Assembly (NCBI RefSeq): GCF_019320115.1
Contig: NC_089584.1
Location: 104,275,111-104,339,110 of the forward strand
Reading direction: 5' to 3'
DNA from: Miscanthus floridulus
Lineage: Eukaryota > Streptophyta > Magnoliopsida > Poales > Poaceae
Length of the DNA stretch: 64,000 nt
This document shows, piece by piece, positions 10,585-22,250 of the stretch. The first letter of the stretch is position 1; each line of letters opens with the position of its first letter. Both the position numbers and the translations under genes were made by a program. The notes below the pieces were generated by a model. The model was not told the origin of the DNA, made no database searches, and saw nothing but the letters and a program-made list of their open reading frames with translations.

Positions 10585-12768
10585 CTTCGTGCGCGTATGT
10601 GTGGCGGTGGCCTGCTACTGCTGGCACTGGCAGGCCTCCGTGGCATCCAAAACTGAAAGGCGGGCGGCGGGGAGCCGGGGAGGGAGAATGGGAGTCGGGA
10701 GAGGACTAAAAAAGAGGAGATGGCGTTTACCGCGGGAGGCCGAGGCGGGGCGGGGGGGTTTGCGTGCGTGGCGTTTCGGGGCGGGCGGGCGGCGGCGCGT
10801 GGGAGAGGCGGTGACGGGTTGTGTTGTGCGCGCGCGCGGGTGGTGGTGCCGTGGTGGAGTGGAGGCGGACGGGAGCCGCCGAGCAGGGAACGGACGAACG
10901 GGGAGCGATGCGATGGTGGGCCGTGCCCGCCGGTGCGTGTTGGGGTGTTGGACTGAGGTTTTCGGTGCGGTCTTTCCGGTTCGGCCTCGTGACGCGCACG
11001 GCGTCCCTGTCGGGCGCTGGTGCGTATGCCGCCGCTGCGGGTGTGGATGGGGACCGGAAATACGCATACGCGGCGGTGTGGGGCCCTCCTAGGATCTGGA
11101 GCGCAGGGTTCAGGTTCCAGTGAGATTATTCCGGATTCCGCTTGTTTTTATCTATACTTTTTGATGATTGATCGAAGGGATTCGAGGATCATAGTCCCCG
11201 TCGACGCGCTTCGTGATTTCTGAGGGCTTTTTGGCTTGGGCTCATCATATGCCTTGTCGTGACCTGCTTTTCTAGATTTCGCCGTGATTTGCGACATGGA
11301 GAATGAAGGAATCGGTATGCTATTGTACTCTCTCAAGGCTCGTTTCGAGGGGAAAAACTTCGTGGCAACAAACACTTTCTATCTTGCAAATTTATACAGC
11401 AAAAATCTATCTACTGGGATAAAACCACGGGCATGTGCAAGCACGGATCTTACCGTTTGGTTGGTCTTGCATGTGGAATTGGGAGTAAAAAAATAAAATT
11501 AACGACCTTCGCCATCGAATCTCTTGGTTAATTAAAGAGTTAAATGAGGAAACAACGAAGCAGAAAGAGAGAACTTCAACGGGATAGTTACGTCATTACG
11601 TGTCCTTTAACAACGGTGAAACCATCAAACTGGAGGACGGAGCACGCTGATTGGCGATGGAGCATCTGTGGGTTATATATACAGCATGCAACCATGGCTC
11701 TACCTGATAAATAAACAGTCAAGTCGTTGCCCTGCCGCTTCGCTTCGGCCAGGCCACCTGTCGCTGGGCCTTGTCCACCCACTCGTCGGTCGTCACCCAT
11801 TGGTCAGAATGGGTTGCACTTGCACGGTTCCTCTCTATCAGTTGCAGCTCACAGGCACAGCTAATCGCTTCAGTTCAGTGACTTCAGTCCACCGGGCTTG
11901 AATCCTGGTGCTCGCGAAACAGACAGCGGATTCAACCGTTTCCTCGACTTGACATGCGAAAGCAAACGTGAATTTGCAGCGAAAAGTGGCGAAACTGAAA
12001 TTTCAAGGAGCGAAGCAGGTGGTGGCAACGTGACAATCGACGGAGGCTCGATGCCGCGCGTTACAATAAGATGCTTATTAGGAGTCCTTGTCATAGACGA
12101 TGTTCAGCCGGGAACAAGTTGTCGCCTGGTTGTTTCACGTGTGTTTGGCCTTGCGAAAAATAAAATAAAAATGTACCCAACTGGTTGGCATTGTGGTGTT
12201 TTGCATCCGAACCAAGCTTTCGTGCGGGGAGGATATGCGGATGCGGATGCAGCGACCGTAACAAGCTTCAAGGAAATTCCCAAGCTCAAGTCACAACATT
12301 TAAACTCGTGGATCAAGCATGCCATCAATGGCCCAAATAATGTCCAATAATCTATTGTACATCCACATGCCAATGTCTTAGCTTCCACCAAGTGACACAA
12401 GAGATCAGTCATGCGCTTCTGTTCCAAAAGCGACAGGCAACACTGCGTTTCACTACCTTGGATGCTTTATTTAATAAGAAACTCTGAAACTTCCATCACA
12501 TAAGTATAGCACATAACTCAAAAAGACCACATACTAAAACATGCAGACAGCTTATTACTTTATTAGATACACTTCATGGATTACCACAGCACCCCGGCAA
12601 TGCAGTCACGGGATTGTAAAACTGGACGAGTTTTCTCCACGCACTAAATAAACAGGATAGTAGGCACTAACCCAGGCTAACAGGTAAGAGCTGGGTTCAG
12701 AATAACCAATGCGACATCGATTATAATAAAAGGATGATTTATTTGCACGTCCACGCACATCTGCATCA
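10585..12768. other. Intergenic region; GC-rich promoter side of the glycosyltransferase gene
   Basis: 10600-11100 is very GC- and CpG-rich, as grass 5' ends often are, and should hold the minus-strand 5' UTR and promoter of the gene starting at 10584. Long frames on both strands there are composition artefacts. A TATA-like TATATATA at about 11675 with a nearby ATTGG is the only core-promoter-like motif, but it is over 1 kb from the start codon. 11700-12440 has no convincing gene. 12440-12768 is the likely 3' UTR and flank of the methyltransferase gene. Confidence 0.5.
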
Positions 12769-15700
12769 TCATTTGGTGGCGATGAACAGCCCCCACCTCT
12801 GCTCACCAGCAGAACTCCTCTGCAGTTTTGCCTTCCAACCGTTCACAATATCATCGTAGTCCTCCTGGAATATATAAGTGAATTTCAGAGCTAGAGATGT
12901 CAAAGCCACAAAAGAAAGGATGCAGGCTCCTAATCTGCCTGCCAGTCCATGATTGGAGTTCTTAAGGGCTTCTGTTGAATCACCTGAGTGAAGTCAGACA
13001 GGAAATCATCCTTGTTCTTTTCAAATTTAGCTAATTCCTTCTCTAAAACACCAAGGAACTGAAATTCAACACAGAGCACGGATTAGTATATTAGTAGAAA
13101 CTTGTCTTCATCCAAACATCTTAGTGGAAAAGCTAGTTACAAAGAAACCTGATCAGTTCGATCCTCGGCAATGACATCACGAAAACCAGCACTCTTTAGC
13201 ATCTGGATAATATGACGAACAAGCAAGAGTCAGTGCTGCATTTTGATGAAACTGTATCTAGTATAACCATATAAAAATGCAAGTAAGAAGCACCTGTCCA
13301 TAAGCCTCCACATCATGTAGGTCATAACCTCTCTGCTTGATGTATACTGCAAATTCCTCTGATGGTTTCCCAGGACTCCTGCAGTAGTCGCTGATAAGGA
13401 CCTTGCCCCCAGGCTTCAGCCATTTGAAGAAACTTTTGAACAAAGAGGGTTTGTCCTGCAAAACAAAAGCAAAATCATGTCAACCTAAACAATGTTACTC
13501 TGAACAAAACAAGCGAGCAGCATTTAACGCTGGGATGTGATTATAAAAAAAAAATGTCTCTCAAGTATCATTTCGTATAATTTAGAACTTTAAGATGCAT
13601 CAAGTGTGGCTTCTGAAAAAAAGTATAAATCTGAAACAGGATATATTTGAAACATACATGTATATGAAGGATGGTATCACGGCTGTATATGACATCAAAT
13701 GTGTTGTCTGGGTATGTCTTCGTGGTGCAATCAGCAACTTCAAACTCAACTGAGCAACTGCGCCCAATGGCACGCTCAAGTGCAAATGATACCATGTTTA
13801 TGGAAAGATCAATACCAACAACATGAGCATCATAGTTTTCGGCCATATAAAAGTCACCTCCACCAATTCCACATCCAACATCAAGCACCTTATGTCCAGG
13901 TTTGAGATCCAGCTTATCCACAAATTCTTTTGTAGTCTCTGTTGGACAGTGATACATAACAACATTTAAGGGCACAATGCAAATAGAACATCACAAGTTA
14001 AAAATAAAAGGGATTGCCGCACTCACCAATTCCACCAGTGCTCACATAACCTTCTCCAAAGATGCGCTCGTAACGTAATATTCCACTAGCTTTGTACTGC
14101 ACATTGTCCAAAAATCTTTGAAAACCCTTATCTTCCGTAGAATGAACCTTTTGCCAAAGCCAACATATCTATAAACCATAGAGACATGTCCATCACTGAC
14201 CTCAGTTGACCATGGTTAACACGTGTATATCCATTGACAAACAAAAGTACCTGATTTTGGTTTTTCTTGTTTTTAACATAAGCACCAATACACTTGCAAG
14301 TAACCAGAGAAAGTTCGAAGGAATTCCCATCTTGATCAAAGGTATGGCATTCTTTGAAAACCTATTTATGGAATAAACAATCAATTAGTTATTTCAAAGA
14401 AAATGGTATTGAAAATAATAAGAAAAATAAAGAGTGAAGCAACAATCCTTCATATAATAGCTGATTTTTTTTACTGACAAGCCTGAATGTCTAATATAAG
14501 TGACAAGCAAATGGGAAAAGCACTAGGACAGTATGCCTTCTCACCTTAGTATAAAAACTTGGTTCCCGATAGTGGGTCGGATTAACTTTCCTTTTTGAAT
14601 CTCCAGATTGATGGAAGCAAGATTCCCTAAAGAAGATATAGCCACCAACCTTCAACCATTTTACCATTCTTTGAACTAGCTGCTCAACCTTAAGAGATGA
14701 AAGTTGGAAAATTCAAGAGCTAGAAACTTAAAATATATTTCGGTCAGCACATTCGAACAACAATTTTAACTCATTTAGAAAACAGGTGCCCTTCAGAATT
14801 TTTATGACACAGATCCATTTTACAAGGACAACCTCAGCAAGAAGATCAAGGAATGCTATGGAACTATCCACTACCTCTTCATCTGAAAGATACATCAATA
14901 ACCAATTTGAAAATATCAGATCCATGGAGTTAGCTTGAAGCACCAGGTCCTGGGACATCACATCAGCACACATAAAGGATGCATTCTTGTAGTGACCATT
15001 AATGCTTTCATTCTGCAAGAAAAAAATTGCATAAAAGAAATGAATGAATCAACCATACACACATCTAGAAATCAGATGAAGGCCATCATATTTCAAGTTG
15101 GCACAGCACAAAACTTTTATATGAAGACATTTCAAATTTCAATACCTTTTTAATTGCACTTTCAATAAAATCCAGAGCAAGAACATTCCCAGCTGTTTTG
15201 GCAAGTTCTCCAGTGAAACGGCCTATTCCAGCACCAAGCTCCAGTACAGATTTTCCTTCATATGAAGGAAGCAAAGACAGGACCTACAGAAAAGGACCAG
15301 AAGCATATCAAAATGTTTAGCCCTAAAGCCAAGGTGCTTTCAGGAACACCTTCTCTTACAAATCAAAATGATGTCTGCGAAATAAAAAATTTATTATCAT
15401 TTCATGCAACCAGTGGACATAGCATACTTATGTCACAGTTCCTGAAAATAAAATAGAACTGGTTCAATTTTTAAATCAAATCATCAATAAATGCAAGCTT
15501 CAATTTTCAATTCCTATTTTTTTCTTTACAGATGTTATATTAAACTAAGAAATCTCATAGTCAGAACATGCTTACAGAAAAAGCACCAAGCAAATATGAG
15601 TTTCTTTTGGAAAGCACTTAAAGATACAACCTACAAGGAAAATCAAGGTATCTATCATAGAACACAATAAAATAAAGTCATGGTGTAAATTTGCTTTTAT

Positions 15701-16689
15701 TTCAGCTTTTTTGTATATTCCTAATATTTAACAGTCTAGAACGTGGAAAATAATCAGTACAATATTTTTTCTTATGGTCATAATTAGTACATGTATAGTT
15801 TACTACATCAGAGTAAAAGGGCTCAGCTACTCAAAAGAAGCAAACATTTACCTTGTTTGTTATTCAGAGTTTAGCTAATAAATTAATTATACTTCACATC
15901 ACAGATTAAAAGACCTGGCGTGACCTCAAGTGAACAGGCAATTTTCTTGGCCAAGTCCAGTTTTCACTCTTTACAGAAAAAGAAAAGAAAAAAAATATGT
16001 CAACGTAACCCTCTCCCATCACAATCATAGCACACTTGTAGGCAAAAAATAAAATAAAATAAATATCTATCAACGTAACCCTCTGCCATCACAATCATAG
16101 CACACCTGTGTTGAGCAACACAAATTGCCGACCAGTTTATCCAAAAAATAAAGTGCACCGCTTTTATTTCCGCACACGTGTCCCTTCAGAGATTGCCATG
16201 TGATACTGCGGAGCAAAGGCTGAGTGTGGCTGACACATACTGCCCAGATCCAAGCAGATGGATCCCGAAAGGCACTAACAACTAACAGTATGTGCACCTA
16301 AATACCTATCAGTAACAAACAATGGAATGGATAATAGGGGAAAACATCATCGCGGAAACAATCACCTCGGGGCGCTCCTCCTTGTCGAGATCGACAGCGC
16401 GGGAGTCCAGCATCATGGCCTCGACGGTGAGGTTCTTGGAATGCTCCTCCCAGTAGCTCTTCTGCGCCTGCCTCTCCTCTAGCCCCATCTTCCCTGCAAC
16501 GGCCCGCAAACAAATCATCAACACAGAACAAAGCAAACCGCACACACCATGTGCTCGACACTTCTCCCCATCCAACCCAAACAACACGAAAACGCAACGA
16601 GCAGATCTGATCCCCTCTGCACGGATCGACGCGTGGGAGTGCAATAGCTTACCGTTAACAGAAACAACGGCGGCGGTGGGGGCGTCCAT
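12769..16689 (-). CDS. PEAMT: Phosphoethanolamine N-methyltransferase
   Basis: The enzyme uses S-adenosylmethionine to methylate phosphoethanolamine three times to phosphocholine, feeding phosphatidylcholine (and, in plants that make it, glycine betaine) synthesis in the cytosol. Twelve minus-strand exons join in frame to 501 codons: 16653-16689, 16366-16493, 15146-15283, 14875-15012, 14545-14688, 14251-14361, 14027-14168, 13658-13938, 13294-13455, 13149-13202, 12984-13058, 12769-12864. The plant two-domain architecture is complete. Domain 1 has SAM motif [11 protein letters not shown] near residue 68. Domain 2 has [16 protein letters not shown] near residue 297, then [13 protein letters not shown] and [19 protein letters not shown]. 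The C-terminus is [10 protein letters not shown]. Length equals the usual 490-502 residues. The first exon is only 37 bp. Translation is probably controlled by the upstream ORF at 16779-16856. The exon at 13658-13938 ends CAT before GT, giving His at a position where I recall Gln in relatives. Confidence 0.96.
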
Positions 16690-16778
16690 CACGGTAAGTC
16701 GTTGCGTGCGTTCGTCCGTTCGTCAGTCAGAAATTCAGAACCGAGTTCAAACGAAACGAGCGAGGGATGGCTGTGAGA

Positions 16779-16856
16779 TTAAGATCCCTCGATGGCGAGG
16801 CGGGCGCGGGAGAAGCTCCGGGAGCGGCGGTTGAAGGAGCGGCCGCGCTGCTGCAT
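16779..16856 (-). promoter_or_regulatory. Conserved-type upstream ORF of PEAMT (25 codons)
   Basis: In the 5' leader of the methyltransferase mRNA, 90 bases before its start codon, a 25-codon ORF begins in good context (GTGGTGGATGC) and ends in TAA. Its peptide is Arg/Ser-rich (MQQRGRSFNRRSRSF) and ends RARLAIEGS. Given the TATA box at 16963-16970, its AUG would be the first in the transcript. Arabidopsis NMT1/XIPOTL1 has a 25-residue upstream ORF (uORF30) reported to repress translation in response to choline or phosphocholine. Equal length, position and basic composition make this the likely grass counterpart. I did not compare sequences. Confidence 0.8.
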
Positions 16857-16962
16857 CCACCACCTGATCGCGGCGAGGTTGGGGGAGGAGGGAGACGGTG
16901 GCTGTGGCCAGTGGCTTGCGACTGTATACGGGATCCTGGAAGGGAGAGAGGTTAGGTGGTGG

Positions 16963-16970
16963 CATTTATA
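16963..16970 (-). promoter_or_regulatory. TATA box of PEAMT
   Basis: On the minus strand this reads TATAAATG inside CCTATAAATGCC. A start site about 30 bases downstream (near 16935) gives a 5' leader of roughly 245 bases whose first AUG is the upstream ORF. Confidence 0.65.
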
Positions 16971-17634
16971 GGCGGGAACCGGGAGCCGGGAAACCCGATC
17001 GACCGTGAGATCTGTGCCTGGTGGGGCCACCCGCAGCGTGCATGCTGGATCGGCGAGGATTTTTTTATCCTCTCTTTTTTGTCGTTTTGGCTGATCTATG
17101 CCACAGGTTGGCCGATTAGGCCCTGGTTGATCAACCAGCTAACTAGTACCAGTTATATATAGTAGCTAATTGTTAGCTGGCTAGTAGCTAATTGTAACTT
17201 TTGATCCACTTTGAAATTTGGCTTTAGTCCTGGTATTTTTCGCGTTCGGGACTAGAGAAACCTTTAGTCCTGGTTGATAGCTCCAACCGGGGCTAAAGAT
17301 CCCTGCCCAACGGCTACTGCGGTAGGCTTTTGCTGCAGTAGACCTTTAGTCTCGGTTATAGATACCAACTGGGACTGAAGGTTAACTTTTACTCCCGGCT
17401 GGAGGCTCCGTCCGGGACTAGAAAATCCTAGATTATATTACCCATTCCTCTTTCTCTCCCTAACTTCCCTCTCCCTCCCTCAGCCGCACAACTCTCTCTC
17501 TCTCTCGCGCGCGAGCGTGCGTGGATCGAGCGTGGGGGCGCGGCGCCTCCAATGGCGCACGAGGGCGCGGCACATCCGGCGGCGGTCCAGGGCCTAGAGC
17601 CCGGATGGACGCGGGGCGTGGCCCTCAGGCGGCG

Positions 17635-17735
17635 GCACGGCGACGCAGGGTCCCTCCAGCGGCAGCGCGGTTGCGCAGGGTTCCTCCGACGGCGGTGCGG
17701 TTGCGCAGGGTTCCTCCGGCGGCGGTGCGGGTCTT
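17635..17735. repeat. GC-rich 30-bp minisatellite
   Basis: About three tandem units based on GCAGGGTTCCTCCGGCGGCG plus GTGCGGTTGC, with substitutions. Because 30 is a multiple of three, all frames stay open and give repetitive Arg/Pro/Ala-rich peptides that should not be read as a gene. Confidence 0.75.
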
Positions 17736-19287
17736 AGAGCCCGGATGGACGCGGTCGTCCGCGGTAAGTCAGCTGTTGCTGCCATCCCATCTGCTGTTGT
17801 AAGCTACTCGCTGTTGTTGCCCTGTTGGTGCGCTTAGGTTGCTGGGTTAGCGGCTGGTGTTTGAAGGTGCTCCAGTTAATCTGTTACAGCCACGCTTAGC
17901 AGTGAGTTGGACCTCTTAATTTGCAGTAGTTCTCAGTCAACCGATTAGAGAATTTTGTTTAGCAGTGAGTCCCTCCTGTAGGCAGGTTGTCTTAGCGCTC
18001 AAATTTACACAGAGGGAGACAGTAAGTTGGCAAAATTCGAGCTGTGGTCTGATTTTTTTTTTCTTTTTTCATCAGTTAATGGATCACACTGTATAGCTCT
18101 ACATATCCTAGTCATTACCATCTTTTCCACATCCGAAGTCGATTCACTTTGATCTGTTCAAAGAACAGAAATAAATAAATAAAATTATAGGCTGCAGCAA
18201 CAGCTTTCGCATAAATTATTAAATACGTGTTTGAGCCATTTTCGGCTCAAAATTCTTTCTAGCAGTTTTTGAGAGTGAACATGGTTATTCAGGTGGCGGT
18301 GAACAAGCGAGCATATAACCCAATCTTCAACTCGACGCGCTACCATTGGCGACCTCAGTGGCCAGGGAGCTCCTCCGGTCGTGGCCAGGGAGCTCCTCTG
18401 GATGTGTTAGGGCATGAATGTATTTTAGATATGTCAGGTACTTGGATTTACACTTGAGTTCCTAATTTTTATTGATCCTGTTCTTAGAACTTTTTACTTC
18501 TAACCATATTCATAGTTGAAATTGTTATTATGGGATGCTTTAGTTCTATTTAGTTATAATATTTGTTCTGTTTCTATAGAAGACACTTTTGGTGCTTAAA
18601 GAAATTAGGTGAATTTTGATCGGTAGGGCGGTAGGGCGCTGCGAAGCACACTTTATTTTCTAGTGTGTGTAAAGAGATGGCTGAATCTGTCATATTCTAT
18701 CGTCTCTGTTCTATCCATGTGCTGCAAATATTAAGAGGAGCTGATCAGATGCTACATCGGAAATAAATTTCGCGTGTACTATTTTCAGAAAATGATGATA
18801 GTTTCTGAAGCATATACATGAGCATTATTCATGAATAATTTTTCTGGAGTTGCATTATTCATGATAGTTTCTGAAGCATTTACGGAAATTGCACGTGTTC
18901 TATCCATGTGCGTGTTACTGGATTATTCTTGTGGTAGCTCTGCTGTTGATTTTTTCTAGCCTCAGATTCAATGATTATTCTGAATCTGTAGCTATTCAAA
19001 AGATTTAGTGATTAAATGGGCAATATATAAAAGCAAATGTTAGTATATTATTCCATTATTTAGCAGTTCGCACTATATATTATTCTCATTTTTCAAGCGG
19101 GGAGGCGAGAACATCTTCTGGCCTTCTGCTAGTAGCTCTGAGATGTCTCCTAGTAGCAGCTGGCGTTGGAAAGGATTCTTGTGTCACTTGCTATTCCTCC
19201 CTGCTTGTCAATGATCATAACAAAGCTGGTTCATTAACGATAGAACAAGGTGCAGAATTGAAAATAGAAACAAAAAAAAAAGAAATC

Positions 19288-19480
19288 CTTTAGTCCCGGT
19301 TGTTAATACCAACCGGGACTAAAGGGTCGGCCCACGTGGCCAGGCCAGGAGGCCTCTTTAGTTCCGGTTGGTATTACCAACCGGGACTAAAGGTGGTCCC
19401 GGGCGAGAAACCAGGACTAAAGTAGGGGCCCTTTAGTCCCGGATTCGTGCTCCCGGTTGGGAAACCGGGACTGAAGGGGT
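19288..19480. repeat. Three palindromic CACTA subterminal hairpins
   Basis: 19288-19325 and 19355-19392 are near-perfect inverted repeats of CTTTAGTCCCGGTTG around a few-base loop. 19429-19478 is a looser third one. Transcripts would fold into stable stems. Confidence 0.7.
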
Positions 19481-19544
19481 TTCCCAACCAGGAGTACAGC
19501 TTGTTTATGTAACATTAGCAGCAATCTAAATATATGATCAACTA

Positions 19545-20353
19545 TTTATTTTTTTAAATGCTCTGTTGCTAAGGTAATATGGGCCTATGTAGCAACATGC
19601 ATTGGTGCAGTAGATATCCCTGGCAACCTAAAACAGTGCTGGGATTGGCTGGATAAGTGGTTACCTAAGACAAAAAATTTCACATGTGGAGTAGCAGCCA
19701 TCTGCTAGGCTATCTGGAAAGCCAGAAACAATGCTTGTTTCAATAACAAGATCATCAAGAACCCCCTAGAGATTATTTGTCATGCAGGGGTGCTAATGAA
19801 ATTCTGGGCAGGGCTCTATGCAGAAGTGGACAAGAAAGCGTTGGAGGAAGGGGCCAGTCTCATGCTAAAGCTGGCAGTGGACATTCTCGCTACCAAGAAA
19901 CCCAAGATGGAGACCAAGGGAGAAGAAGCTCAAGATTATCAAGATGGTGATCAATTCAAAGGATGATGCTAGATGCTGGGCTGATGGTTGATCTCATACT
20001 GGCTGTTCCAGGGGGTGCAGGAGGAGTGTGTCATTCATCCTCTCGGACTGTCGGCTTCTTTTGGCATTTTGGTATGATGTCTTCAGTTTGGCATAGGTCT
20101 CTCTTCTTTGCTGGTTAAGGTTTAAGACAATCCTGGGTAGGCGTTGTGTTTCTCTTGTCTGTGGGTAGCTCAAGTCACCTCTTGCGCTGGTGGTTAAGCG
20201 CATTATGTTGGTTGTTTCAGTAGCCCTCTTACGCTGGTGGTTAAGCGCACTTTTGTGTAGCTGTCTAGTCTTGCTTCTTCTGGCAACTCTAAAAACTGCT
20301 TGTATTTCCGTTCTTGTAATGGAAATAGGGAACATCCTCAAGTCTTAAAAAAA
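19545..20353 (+). mobile_element. 5'-truncated LINE with target-site duplication
   Basis: The insert ends in a short A-tract (20347-20353) and is flanked by TATATGATCAACTA (19531-19544) and TATATGTGATCAACTA (20354-20369), a LINE-type target duplication differing by a 2-base indel. 19574-19966 is one reading frame from the end of the second LINE protein (GNLKQCWDWLDKWLPK, WAIWKARNNACFNNK-like) with one internal TAG at 19706-19708. The 3' UTR follows. Only the last 0.8 kb of the element is present. Confidence 0.8.
19574..19966 (+). pseudogene. C-terminal remnant of a LINE reverse-transcriptase protein
   Basis: The frame of 130 codons corresponds to the zinc-binding region that follows reverse transcriptase in plant L1-type ORF2. 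It includes the tryptophan-rich CWDWLDKW segment and IWKARNNACF, with one premature stop codon. There is no reverse-transcriptase core, so it cannot encode a functional protein. Confidence 0.7.
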
Positions 20354-20953
20354 TATATGTGATCAACTAATTTCTAACTGCTAACTATTAGTCGTAGGGA
20401 TCTAAGCAGTCTGTTATGTTGTCTCTCTAATGATTCAGAGCTGGTTTGGTTGTTGTCTAAGTCTGCTACACCTAACCTTAGGAAAATTGTGGTTGTCACT
20501 GAAAATGTGGTGAGTAAAATGGAAGCCACACCTATACTAAAGTTTAACAATAAAATAAGTCTATGACATGTGGGACAAGATATTAAAAAATATGACGCAT
20601 CCTAGTTGTAGCAATGAATCAAACAAGCTCTCGATTGCGAAATACTGTTTTGGCTCTTAAAGTGAGGCAAGAAGTGGCGACATATAAAGTAAAAACCTTC
20701 CGGTACACTAGTATCCTATCATGGCGCTAAATTAACAATTCTGATTGCAAAAGGGCTTCTCTTTTTAGTAAATCACTGTCGAGATTGATATTAGTGGGAT
20801 GGGACACAAGTTAGTTCATGAAATCAAGACACTGATACTAAGACACTGTAGATTCATTAGTTGTTAATAATTAGCTAACTGATAATTCATACATAATATT
20901 AGCTAGCTAACTATTAGTTGTTGTTAGTTGATTTTGACCTAACTAGTATGATA

Positions 20954-21098
20954 CTCCCTCCGTTCAATTTATAAGTCATTTTGACTTTTTTAATTCATCC
21001 ATTTTGTTATGTATCTAAACATATTATTATATCTAGATGTATATAGTAAAATAGATGTAAAAACAAATAAAGCGACTCATAATTTGGAACGGGGGGAG
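20954..21098. mobile_element. Stowaway MITE
   Basis: 145 bp with termini CTCCCTCCGT and the matching right end (ACGGGGGGAG), flanked on both sides by TA. No coding capacity. Confidence 0.9.
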
Positions 21099-21177
21099 TA
21101 GTTGTTAGTTGCGTATCCTGGATTCAAATGATCTATGAATCCAAATAAAGCCTAACTTATGACAAATTAATGCAGTT

Positions 21178-21450
21178 CACTACTAGAAACGGCAAATAGG
21201 AGAGTGTAATGGCCAAGGGTAGTCGAGGAGATTGTAAATAGTCAACAGTTAAGGTGTTACCGACGGTTACAAGTAAACCCATCAGTCTTTGGCGGACATG
21301 AAAAACTAATTCTCAACGGTCCTAGCGAGACATATGGCAAATGGTTACATATTCCTAACGGTCAAATTATTCTCAATCGTGCTATAAGGATACTCGGCTA
21401 TTCGTTGAGCTACTCCTAATTCTTGTTGGTTGACTATTAGCCTTTATATC
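21178..21450. mobile_element. CACTA element terminus
   Basis: CACTACTAGAAAC at 21178 is a typical grass CACTA left terminus, followed by subterminal repeats built on CAACGGT / TAACGGT. The opposite terminus is not identified, so the right limit is nominal. Confidence 0.55.
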
Positions 21451-22250
21451 GAATGATCAATAGTTCAATCTTTAAGAGCATCTCCAAGATTCTTTCTAAA
21501 ATTTATTCTTTAAATCATCATTTAATAAAAATTATTTTCTATATCTTTGTACCCTCCAATACTTTTCTATATCTTGTGCGTATTTTTGAGATCCACTTCG
21601 CTCACCATCTTTAGCTAGCGAGAAGTCTGAAATAGAGGATGTCTATATTTGGAGATCCATTTAAAGAGGTTGTTGAAAGGTATTTTTTTCACGGAAATCT
21701 TTGTTCCTATAAATTAGAGAGGATATAAAGAGTCTCTTGAAGTTGCTTAACAATGATATATTATAAGACTTGGTAATTAGTTGGAAATCCAATATAATGC
21801 ATTAAATACTATTTATATTTGTCTAGATATTTTGAGACACGTTTTGTATTTTTTGAATTCATGGATGACTCATGGCTAATTTGTTAACTAAGGAATTTGT
21901 AGTTCAAAATTTTACAATAGAGATTATTTTTTATTTCGAGCCCACTTTCTATTTTATTTATAATTTTCTATAAAGTAAACCACATTGAAATTTTAAATAG
22001 GATTTTGTAGAGTTGAAGTTTTTTTGGGATTAATTATATGAGGATTTACTTAGCAAAGGGAGTATAGATTCATAAGACTGACATGAACCAAGTTGCATAG
22101 AAATTTAGTTGTTACCTTGCAATAAGTTTCAACAAAATTAACATGAATAATAGCTTAATCAGGCAGCCATGGGTTCATCAGTTTGGCACTATTTTTCTTA
22201 GCTAGTGCTTTATGTAGAGAAAATATTTACTTGTCTTTGTTTCTCAGTTT
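21451..22250. other. AT-rich intergenic sequence, nothing recognised
   Basis: No supported gene. The 17-bp sequence TCAGTTTGGCACTATTT occurs twice in direct orientation, near 22178 and 22244, 66 bases apart, the second copy at the edge of the LINE remnant that follows. Confidence 0.5.

Larger units (their letters stand above)
17210..19500. mobile_element. CACTA (En/Spm-type) transposon remnant with subterminal repeats
   Basis: Both ends carry the CTTTAGTCCCGGTT / AACCGGGACTAAAG motif set typical of grass CACTA subterminal regions: 17222-17415 on the left (diverged) and 19288-19490 on the right (better preserved). No clean CACTA terminal pentamer is visible at either end and no transposase frame is found inside, so it is a truncated or non-autonomous copy. 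The interior includes CT-rich sequence (17450-17510), a GC-rich minisatellite (17640-17735) and anonymous AT-rich DNA. Confidence 0.65.

Noticed and set aside
10154..11092. 312-codon plus-strand frame
   Set aside because: It is antisense to exons of the glycosyltransferase and its GC-rich upstream region. The peptide is Arg/Gly/Ala-rich without motifs.
11898..12350. 150-codon plus-strand frame between the two methyltransferase/glycosyltransferase genes
   Set aside because: No domain, no clear promoter, and composition unlike a conserved protein. Not enough to call a gene.
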